Shown piece after piece: positions 7,446 to 15,452 of a stretch of DNA of 18,562 bases. The stretch is from DAOVRL01 sp023128595 (GTDB lineage: Bacteria; Planctomycetota; Phycisphaerae; Sedimentisphaerales; Anaerobacaceae): contig DAOVRL010000084.1 of assembly GCA_030628155.1 (NCBI GenBank), forward strand, positions 1-18,562, written 5' to 3'. Positions within the stretch are counted from its first letter, which is position 1. Every line of letters begins with the position of its first letter. The position numbers and the translations under genes were made by a program. Below the pieces are notes generated by a model. It was not told where the DNA came from. It searched no databases and was given only the letters and a program-made list of their open reading frames with translations.

Positions 7446-8690
7446 TCAAAAATTCTCCAGCTCGAACCCGCGTATGCCCTCTGAATAGACGACAATCATA
7501 TCTGCGTCTTCGTTGCCGATGCAGGCGGCATCGTGAAAAACGCCGGGGGGGATGGTTATGGTATCGCCTGCCGAGAGGGTAAACGTCTTATCACCCAGGG
7601 TGTGCTCCAGGCGGCCTTTTAGCAGATAGAGGATCTCTTCGCACTTGGGATGGCGGTGACGGGGGTTGGACTTGCCCGCCTTGATGGTGACCCGTCCGAG
7701 GACCAGCCCCTCGGCGTTGCCGATCTTCCTGCCCGCCAGCCAGCTCAGGCTTCCCCAATCTTCCTTGATGACCACCTGCTTGCTGCGAGCTCTAACCGGG
7801 CCCTGTTGCGAACGCGGTGTCGTATTGACAGGCAGATCGCCCAGGGCGAACTGGATGCCGTCGAAGAGGTGCTTGAGTACCGCCGGGTTCCAGAAGATAT
7901 GGTTGTCGTGCCCTAACGAACAGTAGAAGACTCGCCCCTTGCCCCAGTCGCGGACCCAGGATATGGGCACGTAGGTTTGGTCTTTCTTGACGCCGGCGGT
8001 TTTTGGGTCGCTAAAGTCCAGGCTCAGCAGCACACGCACGCTGTCCTGCTGGAAATTCTTGTAAAAATAGATCTCGTCTGCGACCTTAAAGCCCTTGCCG
8101 CCGAATGCCGCGTTGAGCGGATGGCTCGGGTCGTCAATCTTTACCGCCCACTCGCCCTGGCCGGAGCGCCAGTGATGGCCCGCAAAGATCCCGCCTATCA
8201 TCTCGGCGGCCTCCGGCCAATCCACACCGCCCACGGGTCTCTGGCTCGAAAAATTCGTCGTCGCTGCGTGAATGCCCACAACACCCTTGCCGCTCTTGAC
8301 AAACTCCATCAGGCTCCTGCGCGAAGCGGCGTCCGCGAAATCCATCCGGTTGGAATTGTTGAAGCAGATTGCATCGAACGGCTTGAGGCCCTTCGCATTG
8401 AAGATGCCCATATCATCGCTGACCACGACCTCAAAGGCCCCGGTGTTCCTCGCCATCAATTCGATGGCCCTGGTGGCGTAGGGAATCGAGCTGTGCACAA
8501 GTCCCCTGGCCCGTGTGAAGACCAGCAGTTTGCGCGGTTTGCGCGGTTTTGCAGCGGCTCTCTTAGGCGCCGCCTTTATAATTTTTTGCAATTCAGCTTT
8601 GGATATGGCCGCCTGCGCAACATTTGACAGCAGCGATAAGCAGCAGGCAGAAAGCAGTGCAATACCGATAGCTCTTGATCTTCGATTCAT
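7446..8690 (-). CDS. secreted ThuA-like protein fused to a C-terminal cupin
   Basis: This 414-residue protein has two domains. Residues 1-27 are a Sec signal peptide ending AQA. After a Lys/Ala/Pro-rich linker (35-53), residues 54-285 form a ThuA domain (class-I glutamine-amidotransferase-like fold): KLLVFTRARG, HSSIP, GIHAAT at 139-144, AGHHW at 170-174, ISWVRDWGKGRVFY and SLGHD. Residues 305-410 form a cupin barrel: PRHRHPKCEE with metal ligands expected at H345, H347 and E351 or E352, and PPGVFHDA with H386. ThuA proteins are linked to trehalose and 3-keto-glycoside metabolism; the cupin may bind a sugar or metal. AAAGGAA is five bases before the ATG. It lies 83 bases downstream of a Gfo/Idh/MocA gene and is probably cotranscribed with it. 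The fusion is less common than the two domains apart; assignment of both is secure. Confidence 0.9.
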   Translation of the reverse strand: MNRRSRAIGIALLSACCLSLLSNVAQAAISKAELQKIIKAAPKRAAAKPRKPRKLLVFTRARGLVHSSIPYATRAIELMARNTGAFEVVVSDDMGIFNAKGLKPFDAICFNNSNRMDFADAASRRSLMEFVKSGKGVVGIHAATTNFSSQRPVGGVDWPEAAEMIGGIFAGHHWRSGQGEWAVKIDDPSHPLNAAFGGKGFKVADEIYFYKNFQQDSVRVLLSLDFSDPKTAGVKKDQTYVPISWVRDWGKGRVFYCSLGHDNHIFWNPAVLKHLFDGIQFALGDLPVNTTPRSQQGPVRARSKQVVIKEDWGSLSWLAGRKIGNAEGLVLGRVTIKAGKSNPRHRHPKCEEILYLLKGRLEHTLGDKTFTLSAGDTITIPPGVFHDAACIGNEDADMIVVYSEGIRGFELENF

Positions 8691-8773
8691 CTTTATTCCT
8701 TTCCGTAAGTGTTATTCTCTTCCAAAAATGGCGGCCCGTTCTGCCGCCTGTCCGGGAAATTCTCATCCACGAT

Positions 8774-10153
8774 TTACAGATGCCACGGGCTGCGTTTTGA
8801 ACGCACCAGAAAACGGTTGGCCGAGGCGTTATTGACGAAGCGTTCTTTTTGATCGTCCCATTTTAGTTTGCGGTCGAGCTGCGTGGCGATGTTGCTTATA
8901 TGGCAGAGGGTATCGACGCGCACGGCTGCATCAATGGGACAAATGGTCGCGGCCCGGCTCTTGACGCAGTCGAGAAAATTCTGTATGTGGTCGTTGCTCT
9001 TATACAGTTGAATCTCGTTCGGGCCGATCACCGACTGCAAAAGCGATTTCGGCTCGGCGTCGATGTGTCCGCGTCTGACGTGCACCCAGCCATCGCTCCC
9101 TTCGAATACCGTGCCGTGGGCGCCTGTTTTGGGATAGCGACGGCGCCATTGGTCCGGGATGATGCCTCTGAAGTTGAGATTCACTCCGGCGGCGGGAAAC
9201 TTTAAGACGACGTTCCAGTCGGTGGCCGTGTCGCACGCCCCGTCGGTCGGGAAAACGCCGGCGCCTTCGACTTCCACCGCCCCGGTCAGCTCCTTTTCAG
9301 CGCCCCAGACCGCGATATCCAGGGGATGAATGCCCCAGCCCGCTATCCACCCTATGCAATAGTCGGAAATGAAGGGCCAGATCTTGAACGGACTGGCAAA
9401 GAACGGATTAACGTTGGAGCAGCGATCCTTCGTGTAGGGCGCGAAAGGCGCCGGTCCCAGCCACATTTCGTAGTCCAGCTCCTTCGGTGGCGCTACGGGA
9501 ATCAGTGAGCCGCCGCTGTCGCTGCGGGGCGACCATACATTGACGGTTTGCAGTCTGCCAATGCGCCCGTTGCGGACGAGTTCGCAGGCCCGGCGGAATT
9601 TGACGTCCGAGCGCTGCTGCGTGCCGAACTGGAAAACTGTTCCGTAGCGCACCACGGCCTCGCGCAGCCTCTGCGCTTCTCCCAGACTCACGCCTATCGG
9701 TTTCTCCAGGAATATGTCCTTGCCCGCCCTAACGGCCGCCAACGAGATGGGCACGTGCCAATGGTCGGGCGGAGCAACTACCACCGCATCGATGTCCGGC
9801 CGGGCCAGCAGCTCGCGAAAATCATTGTACGGCGAGCACCCTTTGAATGTGCCGCCGGCTCGCTTCTCGGCGTAGCCCTTTTCCACCACCGCGCAGCTTC
9901 CCTCGCGTTTTGTCTTATGAACGTCGCAAATAGCGACCACCTGGGCGTCGGGTTTGCCCAAAAACCCTCGCAGCAGGGCCCCGCCCTGATTACCCGTGCC
10001 GATACAGCCTATTGTAATCCGGCTGCTTGCCGCCGCGCCGCCCGCCTTGCCCAAAGCCGACGAGCCAACCACGTACGGAATACCTATCAGGCCCGCCGCA
10101 ACAGTAGTTGATTTGGTCAGAAATTGACGACGATTGACGTTTTTGTTTCTCAT
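8774..10153 (-). CDS. Tat-exported Gfo/Idh/MocA family oxidoreductase
   Basis: This 459-residue predicted NAD(P)-dependent dehydrogenase is only distantly related to the tandem pair downstream. It has a twin-arginine signal (VNRRQFLTKS, 6-15), Rossmann loop IGCIGTGNQGG at 48-58, VVAPPDHWHV (125-134), EKP at 150-152 and a GWIAGWGIHPLDIAVWG-like segment around 268-284, which holds the candidate catalytic His of this exported subgroup. The frame is open to 10249, but the upstream part reads through the end of another gene and would bury the Tat signal, so I start at 10153. The ribosome site is weak (GGAAG in the loop of a 5-bp hairpin at 10154-10167). The ATG overlaps the stop of the preceding sulfatase fragment as ATGA, suggesting translational coupling. 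The ThuA-cupin gene follows. Confidence 0.9.
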   Translation of the reverse strand: MRNKNVNRRQFLTKSTTVAAGLIGIPYVVGSSALGKAGGAAASSRITIGCIGTGNQGGALLRGFLGKPDAQVVAICDVHKTKREGSCAVVEKGYAEKRAGGTFKGCSPYNDFRELLARPDIDAVVVAPPDHWHVPISLAAVRAGKDIFLEKPIGVSLGEAQRLREAVVRYGTVFQFGTQQRSDVKFRRACELVRNGRIGRLQTVNVWSPRSDSGGSLIPVAPPKELDYEMWLGPAPFAPYTKDRCSNVNPFFASPFKIWPFISDYCIGWIAGWGIHPLDIAVWGAEKELTGAVEVEGAGVFPTDGACDTATDWNVVLKFPAAGVNLNFRGIIPDQWRRRYPKTGAHGTVFEGSDGWVHVRRGHIDAEPKSLLQSVIGPNEIQLYKSNDHIQNFLDCVKSRAATICPIDAAVRVDTLCHISNIATQLDRKLKWDDQKERFVNNASANRFLVRSKRSPWHL

Positions 10154-10842
10154 AACCGCTTCCGGTTTTGTAACCTGCTGCTCAGCATCAAAGAGGCAAC
10201 TAATAAAAAAGGCCGGGCGGGACTTCGATTCTTCAGGTACGCCTCGCACGTCCGCGAGACCACCGTGTCAACCAGGTCCCCCTGACCCTGGCCTACCGGA
10301 AGCACGTCAAAGCCCGGAATCTCCGTCGGATAGCCGCCGGGCAGGTGCCACTTGCCGCAATAGACCGTATCGTACCGGCGCCGGCGGAACCACTGACCCG
10401 TATTAGGACAGCTCGAATGGATCGGACGGTTGTTGGTGATTACCCCGGTTTCGACGGGCATGCGCCCTGTGAACAGGGAGCTGCGCGCCGGCGAGCACAC
10501 GGGGCTTGTGCTGTGGGATTCGGCGAAGCTGACGCCGCGTTTTATCAGTGCATCGATATTAGGCGTATGCACGTCGCCGCAGCCGTGCGCCGAAAGCGCG
10601 TCAAGCCCCAATTGGTCGGAGATGATAAACAAAAAATTCGGGCGACTCTTCTTTGCGGACGACCTTCTCGCGTTCCTGGACCGCCGGGCAAGTGCACGAC
10701 CCGCCGGCCCCAATGCGGCCCCCGCTACCAACGCCCCGGCTCCAAGGGCGCCCGTTTGAAGCAATCCGCGGCGGTCTATCTCATGCCATTCGTGCCATTG
10801 CTTGTTTATTCGTCTGTTTTCCATTTCGTACGCTCTGTTCAT
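10150..10842 (-). pseudogene. truncated Tat-exported sulfatase (N-terminal half only)
   Basis: The first 219 residues are a normal sulfatase: twin-arginine signal (DRRGLLQTG, 23-31), NFLFIISDQLG metal segment (69-79), formylglycine motif CSPARSSLFTG at 116-126, YDTVYCGKWH to 166 and the strand PFLLVASLM ending at 219. Homologues continue with NPHD and about 250 more residues including the second metal-binding DHG/DNG segment. Here the reading changes abruptly to an 11-residue basic tail and stops. The break lies at about 10186. The missing metal ligands make activity unlikely. Its TGA overlaps the ATG of the next gene, so the deletion seems to have joined it to that gene's leader. The start could be ATG 10842 or ATG 10824; neither has a strong ribosome site. 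An assembly error is the main alternative. Confidence 0.8.
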
Positions 10843-11081
10843 ATATGCCGCTAACCCGGCGCATTCAGCAGATAACCGGCCAACCCCGAGACCGCTTCAG
10901 CGGCCCCGATACCGTATCCAATGTAAAATGCTCTGTCAGTTCAGTCGCCATCTCACTACAGCATAGCCGATATGCGCTTCAAGTCAACGGCCTTGCTTTT
11001 TCGCCCGCACGCGTTACCATATCAAATTGCCGGCCGGCGAACTCAATTTCCTCGCCGTCCGCCGTTTTAGGATGACCACCG
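10843..11081. promoter_or_regulatory. divergent intergenic region with weak promoter candidates
   Basis: This 239-base region lies between divergent genes and should hold promoters both ways. On the - strand, TTGACT (10982-10987) precedes TATGCT (10960-10965) with a 16-base spacer. On the + strand, TTGCTT (10993-10998) precedes TACCAT (11015-11020), also with 16 bases. Both are imperfect. If real, the two -35 boxes are five bases apart, so one bound regulator could affect both directions. Confidence 0.3.
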
Positions 11082-12320
11082 ATGCCGGAAAATGACATCA
11101 CAAGATACGCCGAGCTCTACAAACACGAATTGCTCGACAATGTGATTGCCTTCTGGCAGGAGCACTCAGTCGATACCGAACACGGCGGATATTTCACCTG
11201 TCTCGACCGCAAAGGCAGCGTTTACGACACGGACAAATTCGTCTGGCTCCAGGCAAGGCAGCTCTGGACGTTCTCGATGTTATACAACAGGTGTGAAAAG
11301 AAGCCGCAATGGCTGGACATAGCCAAGTGCGGCGCCGATTTTCTCCTGCGGCACGGAACCGACGACAAAGGCAGCTGGTATTTCGCTCTCGACCGCCAAG
11401 GCCGGCCTCTAATTCAGCCGTACAACATCTTCAGCGACTGCTTCGCAGCGATGGCTCTGGGTCAGTACGCCCTCGCATCCGAAGACCGCCAGGCCAAAAA
11501 AATCGCAGCCGAGACATATAAAAACATCCTTCGCCGAAAAGATAATCCCAAGGGCCGATATAACAAGACCGTCACCGAGACCCGCCCCCTGAAGTCGCTC
11601 GCCCTGCCGATGATTCTGGCCAATCTATCTCTGGAGATGGAGTGGATCCTTGATGAGGCCGAGCTGAATGCAGCTCTGGATATGTGCGTCAATGAGGTTA
11701 TGGGGATGTTTCTCGACGCAGACAGCGTCCTGTTGTTTGAACATGTCTCGCCGGACGGCTCGCATCCCGACTGCTTTGACGGCCGCCTCATCAATCCGGG
11801 CCACGGATTAGAGGCCATGTGGTTCATCATGGATATCGCCCGACGATGGAAGGACAGCGACCTTATCGAAAAGACCGTCGATGTGATTCTCAACACCCTG
11901 GAATTTGCCTGGGACGCCGAATATGGCGGGATATTCTATTTTATGGATGTCCGCGGCAAGCCGTTGCTGCAGCTCGAGTGGGACCGGAAACTATGGTGGG
12001 TGCACCTCGAGGCGCTCGTCGCCCTCGCAATGGCCCACACCCTCACCGGCCGGCAGCAGGCCCGCCGGTGGTTTGAGAAGGTCCACGATTACACGTGGGC
12101 CCGCTTCCCCGATTCGCAATACCCCGAGTGGTTCGGCTATTTGAATCGCCGCGGCGAAAAACTGCTCGACCTCAAAGGCGGCAAGTGGAAAGGATGCTTC
12201 CACGTCCCCCGGGCCCTGTTCCTGTGCAATAAGTATTTGGCCGGCGGTCTCGCTGCAGCTTCGGATTCGCAAAATCGCACTCAACACAACAATAGACCAA
12301 TAGACAAAGGAGCGAAATGA
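11082..12320 (+). CDS. N-acylglucosamine 2-epimerase family protein
   Basis: This 412-residue protein of the AGE / renin-binding protein family has an alpha/alpha barrel that interconverts C2-epimeric sugars or isomerises aldoses and ketoses. It lacks a signal peptide, so it acts in the cytosol. Family landmarks are FVWLQARQLWTFS (53-65), RLINPGHGLEAMWF (235-248) with catalytic His241, KLWWVHLEAL (303-312) and GCFHVPRAL (371-379) with the second catalytic His374. These match the two essential histidines known in the family. Length is typical. The last 25 or so residues are polar and poorly conserved in character. AGGA (11069-11072) is nine bases before the ATG. The stop overlaps the start of the next sulfatase as ATGA. 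The exact substrate (N-acetylmannosamine, mannose, cellobiose or other) cannot be told; sulfatase context favours a sugar freed from a sulfated glycan. Confidence 0.93.
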   Translation: MPENDITRYAELYKHELLDNVIAFWQEHSVDTEHGGYFTCLDRKGSVYDTDKFVWLQARQLWTFSMLYNRCEKKPQWLDIAKCGADFLLRHGTDDKGSWYFALDRQGRPLIQPYNIFSDCFAAMALGQYALASEDRQAKKIAAETYKNILRRKDNPKGRYNKTVTETRPLKSLALPMILANLSLEMEWILDEAELNAALDMCVNEVMGMFLDADSVLLFEHVSPDGSHPDCFDGRLINPGHGLEAMWFIMDIARRWKDSDLIEKTVDVILNTLEFAWDAEYGGIFYFMDVRGKPLLQLEWDRKLWWVHLEALVALAMAHTLTGRQQARRWFEKVHDYTWARFPDSQYPEWFGYLNRRGEKLLDLKGGKWKGCFHVPRALFLCNKYLAGGLAAASDSQNRTQHNNRPIDKGAK

Positions 12321-13807
12321 TTATGAAAAGCAATTGTAGTCGCCGAGAGTTTCTAAGGACCGCCGCCGGGAGTCTGGTCGCCTTGTCTTTTGCCGACAGT
12401 CTGCTTGCCAGGTCGCGCTCGGCAAAACCGCCGAACCTGGTCTTCGTCTTTCCCGACCAGATGAGGGGGCAGGCCTTGGGGTTTATGAACGAGGACCCGG
12501 TCATAACTCCCAACTTAGACAACTTTGCCTCCAAGAGCCTTGTGCTGACCAAAGCGGTCAGCAATTATCCCGTCTGCAGCCCCTTTCGGGCTATGCTTAT
12601 GACCGGCAAATATCCGCATGCGAACAAGGTCCTGAGCAATTGTAACAGCAGGAGCGCTCCGTTCGGCTGTGAGCTGCAGGAGTCGGACCGGTGCTGGTCC
12701 GATGTCCTCAAAGACCGCGGTTACAGCCTCGGCTACATCGGCAAATGGCACCTCGATGCGCCCTACAAGCCGTACGTCAAATGTGAGAATAATAGGCCGA
12801 GCTTTGCCTGGAACGAGTGGTGTCCCCCGAACCGCCGCCACGGTTTCGATTTCTGGTATTCTTACGGGACTTACGACTATCACTTCACCCCGATGTACTG
12901 GGCGACGGATTCGCCGCGCAACAAGCCGATAAGGGTCAAGCAGTGGGGCCCGGAGCACGAAGCCGACCTGGCTATCAAATATATCCGCAACGAGGGCGGC
13001 AGGTATCGCAAGGCCAACAGGCCTTTTGCTCTGGTGATATCAATGAATCCACCGCATACGCCCTACCAGCTTGTGCCCAAGAAATACGTCGATATGTACG
13101 AGCCCAGGACATACAAGGACCTGATCAATCGACCAAACGTCAACAAAGAAGGCGACACTCCCGGCGGCAAGCTGGCCCGCAGGCACATCAAGAACTACCT
13201 TGCGATGGTCACGGGTGTGGACGACCAGTTCGGCCGGGTCCTCAAGACGCTTAAACATGAAGGCCTGGAGAACGACACGATCGTTGTGTTTACTTCCGAC
13301 CACGGAAACTGCCTCGGAAGCCATGAACACGCGACCAAGAACGTGCACTATGAAGAATCAATGCGCGTCCCCTTCCTGATCCGCTGGCCCGGCAAGATCA
13401 GGCCGCGCCGTGACGATCTGCTGATATCCACACCCGACATCTATCCGACACTGCTCGAGCTGATGGGCTTTGGCAAGGACATTCCAGAGCAGGTGCAGGG
13501 GACCAGTCACGCGTCGCTCTTTTTGACCGGAAAAGGCAAACGTCCGGCCTCGCAATTGTATATTTGGGTGCCTGTCGGCAAACCTGCCTGGGGACGCCGC
13601 GGCCTCCGTACGCACCGATACACCCTGATGATCAGCAAAACCGAAGGCAAGCCGGTTGAATACGTGCTGCACGACAACGTCAACGACCCTTATCAACTAA
13701 AGAATGTGGCCGACGAAAAGCCCGACGTGGTCGCCGAGCTGACCAGAGAGCTCGAAAAGTGGCTCCGAAAGAATAACGACCCCTGGCTGAGCGTCGAGAA
13801 AGCATAA
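12317..13807 (+). CDS. Tat-exported sulfatase
   Basis: A sulfate-ester hydrolase of the S1 alkaline-phosphatase-like fold, 496 residues. It has a twin-arginine signal (CSRREFLRTA, 7-16), metal segment NLVFVFPDQMRG (40-51), formylglycine motif CSPFRAMLMTG at 87-97 with Cys87 modified, YIGKWH, MNPPHTPYQL, the second metal site FTSDHGNCLGSHE, RVPFLIRWPGKIRP and STPDIYPTLLELMG. The core is complete. Phe at the fourth position of the CxPxR motif and the FPDQM segment place it in a different subgroup from the sulfatase at 2733. AAAGGAG (12306-12312) serves either ATG 12317 (spacing 4, overlapping the epimerase stop as ATGA) or ATG 12323 (spacing 10). Both leave the Tat signal intact. Coupling to the epimerase suggests its product feeds that enzyme. 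Substrate unknown. Confidence 0.95.
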   Translation: MIMKSNCSRREFLRTAAGSLVALSFADSLLARSRSAKPPNLVFVFPDQMRGQALGFMNEDPVITPNLDNFASKSLVLTKAVSNYPVCSPFRAMLMTGKYPHANKVLSNCNSRSAPFGCELQESDRCWSDVLKDRGYSLGYIGKWHLDAPYKPYVKCENNRPSFAWNEWCPPNRRHGFDFWYSYGTYDYHFTPMYWATDSPRNKPIRVKQWGPEHEADLAIKYIRNEGGRYRKANRPFALVISMNPPHTPYQLVPKKYVDMYEPRTYKDLINRPNVNKEGDTPGGKLARRHIKNYLAMVTGVDDQFGRVLKTLKHEGLENDTIVVFTSDHGNCLGSHEHATKNVHYEESMRVPFLIRWPGKIRPRRDDLLISTPDIYPTLLELMGFGKDIPEQVQGTSHASLFLTGKGKRPASQLYIWVPVGKPAWGRRGLRTHRYTLMISKTEGKPVEYVLHDNVNDPYQLKNVADEKPDVVAELTRELEKWLRKNNDPWLSVEKA

Positions 13808-13943
13808 TCCTGCATCCCTCTGACCGTGCGCCATAAAATGTTCTTTCAAATTTTCCCTGGGGGGCCTAATATGGCCTGGGCCGTTCAGATTCAAACGGCA
13901 CTTGGTGCAACGAAACGACTAATACGTTTTGGGAGAACGGACG

Positions 13944-15452
13944 ATGTGGTCTCGAAAATGGATAGTCTTTTTCAGCGTCGCGGCTTTTGCGGTCGCCGGC
14001 AGCGGCGGTGCGCAGGCAGCGGCCGGGCCCCCGGGGGGCGAGCAGCAAAACTTTGAAAAGTCGGTGGTTCTGATTAGAAGTGTCAAGCAGGACTTCGATT
14101 ACGTAACGCCGTGGAAGCAGAAAGCGATGAGCCAGGGGGCCGGGTCGGGATTCGTTATCCCCGGCAAGAGAATCCTCACCAACGCCCACAACGTCAGCAA
14201 CTGGAAATACATCGAGTTGAGAAAGGAAAACGTCGCCAAGCGCTATCCTGCCAGGGTTGCGTTTGTCGGCCACGATTGCGACCTTGCGGTCTTGACACTC
14301 GATGATGAAAACTTCTTCGACGATACCATCCCATTGGAGCTCGCAGGACTTCCGAAGGTAAACAGCACTGTCTCGACGTACGGATTTCCGGTAGGCGGTA
14401 ACCGGATTTCCGTCACCGAGGGCGTGGTCTCGCGCATCGAGACGGACACTTATGTCCACAGCGGAGCCGACTCGCACTTGGTCATACAAACCGACGCCGC
14501 TATAAATCCGGGCAACAGCGGCGGGCCCGTTGTGCAGAACGGCAAAGTCGTTGGCGTGGCCTTTCAGGGCCTGCGAATGGCTGACAACATCGGCTATATG
14601 ATTCCCACAACCGTCATCAAACACTTTCTTGAAGATATCGAGGATAAAGAATATGACAGTTTCGGCTCGATGGGCGTTATGTTGTATCCCGGACTGCACA
14701 GTGTCAGTTACAAGGACTACCTCAAGGTCCCACAGGACCAGGACGGTATCGTAGTGATCGCCACAGTCATGCACAGTTCCGTCGAATCAATACTCAAGCC
14801 AAATGACGTAATCACACAAATCGGCGATTACAACATTGATAATGACGGAATGGTGCGGATACACGGGCTGACTTTGCATTTGTCCGAGGTAATTGAGACA
14901 AAGCAGATCGGCCAGACCGACGAGATTACCTTCTATCGCCGGGGCAAGCGCATAAAAGAAACCGCCACGGTCGCTTTGAACAGACCGATCTTCGAGTACG
15001 CGAGCCAGTACGATCTTCCGCCGCGCTATGTCTGCTATGCCGGGCTGACGTTTGTCCCGGCAACGCGAAACTACCTCGAAACGTGGGGACGGGAATGGCT
15101 CAGCGATATTCCCTACTATCTGCGATACCTCTTCAACAATTCGATGCAGCTCAACACCGACCGGCAGCGTAAGGAGTACGTGGTCCTTGCCGAGATAATG
15201 CCCGACGAGATCAACTCTTATTGCAGTGATTTCAAGAGCCAGGTGGTTGAAAGCATCAATGGTGTTCCCATCCGGAGCCTTGACGATATTCACAAGGCCT
15301 TCAAGCAGCCTCTCGATGATTACCATATACTAAAGTTTGCCGGTGACAATCGCACGTTGCCCATCGATGCCAAAAAGGCTCAAGAGAGGCAGCAGTCCAT
15401 ACTGAACAAATACCAGATACCCGCCGAAGCGCGCCTGGAGGGAAAGTCATGA
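13944..15452 (+). CDS. DEG/HtrA-type serine protease with PDZ domains
   Basis: A secreted trypsin-like endopeptidase of 502 residues, probably for envelope protein quality control. Residues 1-26 are a Sec signal peptide (cleavage near AQA). The protease domain (about 38-230) has the full triad: His82 in TNAHNV, Asp113 in HDCDLAVL and Ser192 in NPGNSGGP. A first PDZ domain follows at about 240-345, with carboxylate-binding SMGVMLYPG. A second, atypical PDZ region at about 360-500 has AGLTFVPATRNYL, VVLAEIMPDEIN and VVESINGVPIRSL. This C-terminal layout resembles plant DEG9/DEG2-type proteases more than E. coli DegP. A TTG at 13929 opens the frame, but GGGAGA (13931-13936) is seven bases from ATG 13944, which I choose. 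The upstream 136 bases show no clear terminator and only a weak promoter (TAATAT at 13867). The stop overlaps the next start as ATGA. Confidence 0.92.
   Translation: MWSRKWIVFFSVAAFAVAGSGGAQAAAGPPGGEQQNFEKSVVLIRSVKQDFDYVTPWKQKAMSQGAGSGFVIPGKRILTNAHNVSNWKYIELRKENVAKRYPARVAFVGHDCDLAVLTLDDENFFDDTIPLELAGLPKVNSTVSTYGFPVGGNRISVTEGVVSRIETDTYVHSGADSHLVIQTDAAINPGNSGGPVVQNGKVVGVAFQGLRMADNIGYMIPTTVIKHFLEDIEDKEYDSFGSMGVMLYPGLHSVSYKDYLKVPQDQDGIVVIATVMHSSVESILKPNDVITQIGDYNIDNDGMVRIHGLTLHLSEVIETKQIGQTDEITFYRRGKRIKETATVALNRPIFEYASQYDLPPRYVCYAGLTFVPATRNYLETWGREWLSDIPYYLRYLFNNSMQLNTDRQRKEYVVLAEIMPDEINSYCSDFKSQVVESINGVPIRSLDDIHKAFKQPLDDYHILKFAGDNRTLPIDAKKAQERQQSILNKYQIPAEARLEGKS

Noticed and set aside
7274..7495. 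73-residue - strand frame crossing the end of the ThuA-cupin gene, with a hydrophobic segment
   Set aside because: It starts out of frame inside the ThuA-cupin gene, has no ribosome site, and overlaps the TATAAT promoter candidate.
10154..10249. 32-codon N-terminal extension of the third Gfo/Idh/MocA protein
   Set aside because: It runs through the end of the truncated sulfatase and would displace the twin-arginine signal from the N-terminus.
13866..14774. 302-residue open frame on the - strand
   Set aside because: It is antisense to the DEG/HtrA protease, whose catalytic motifs are certain.
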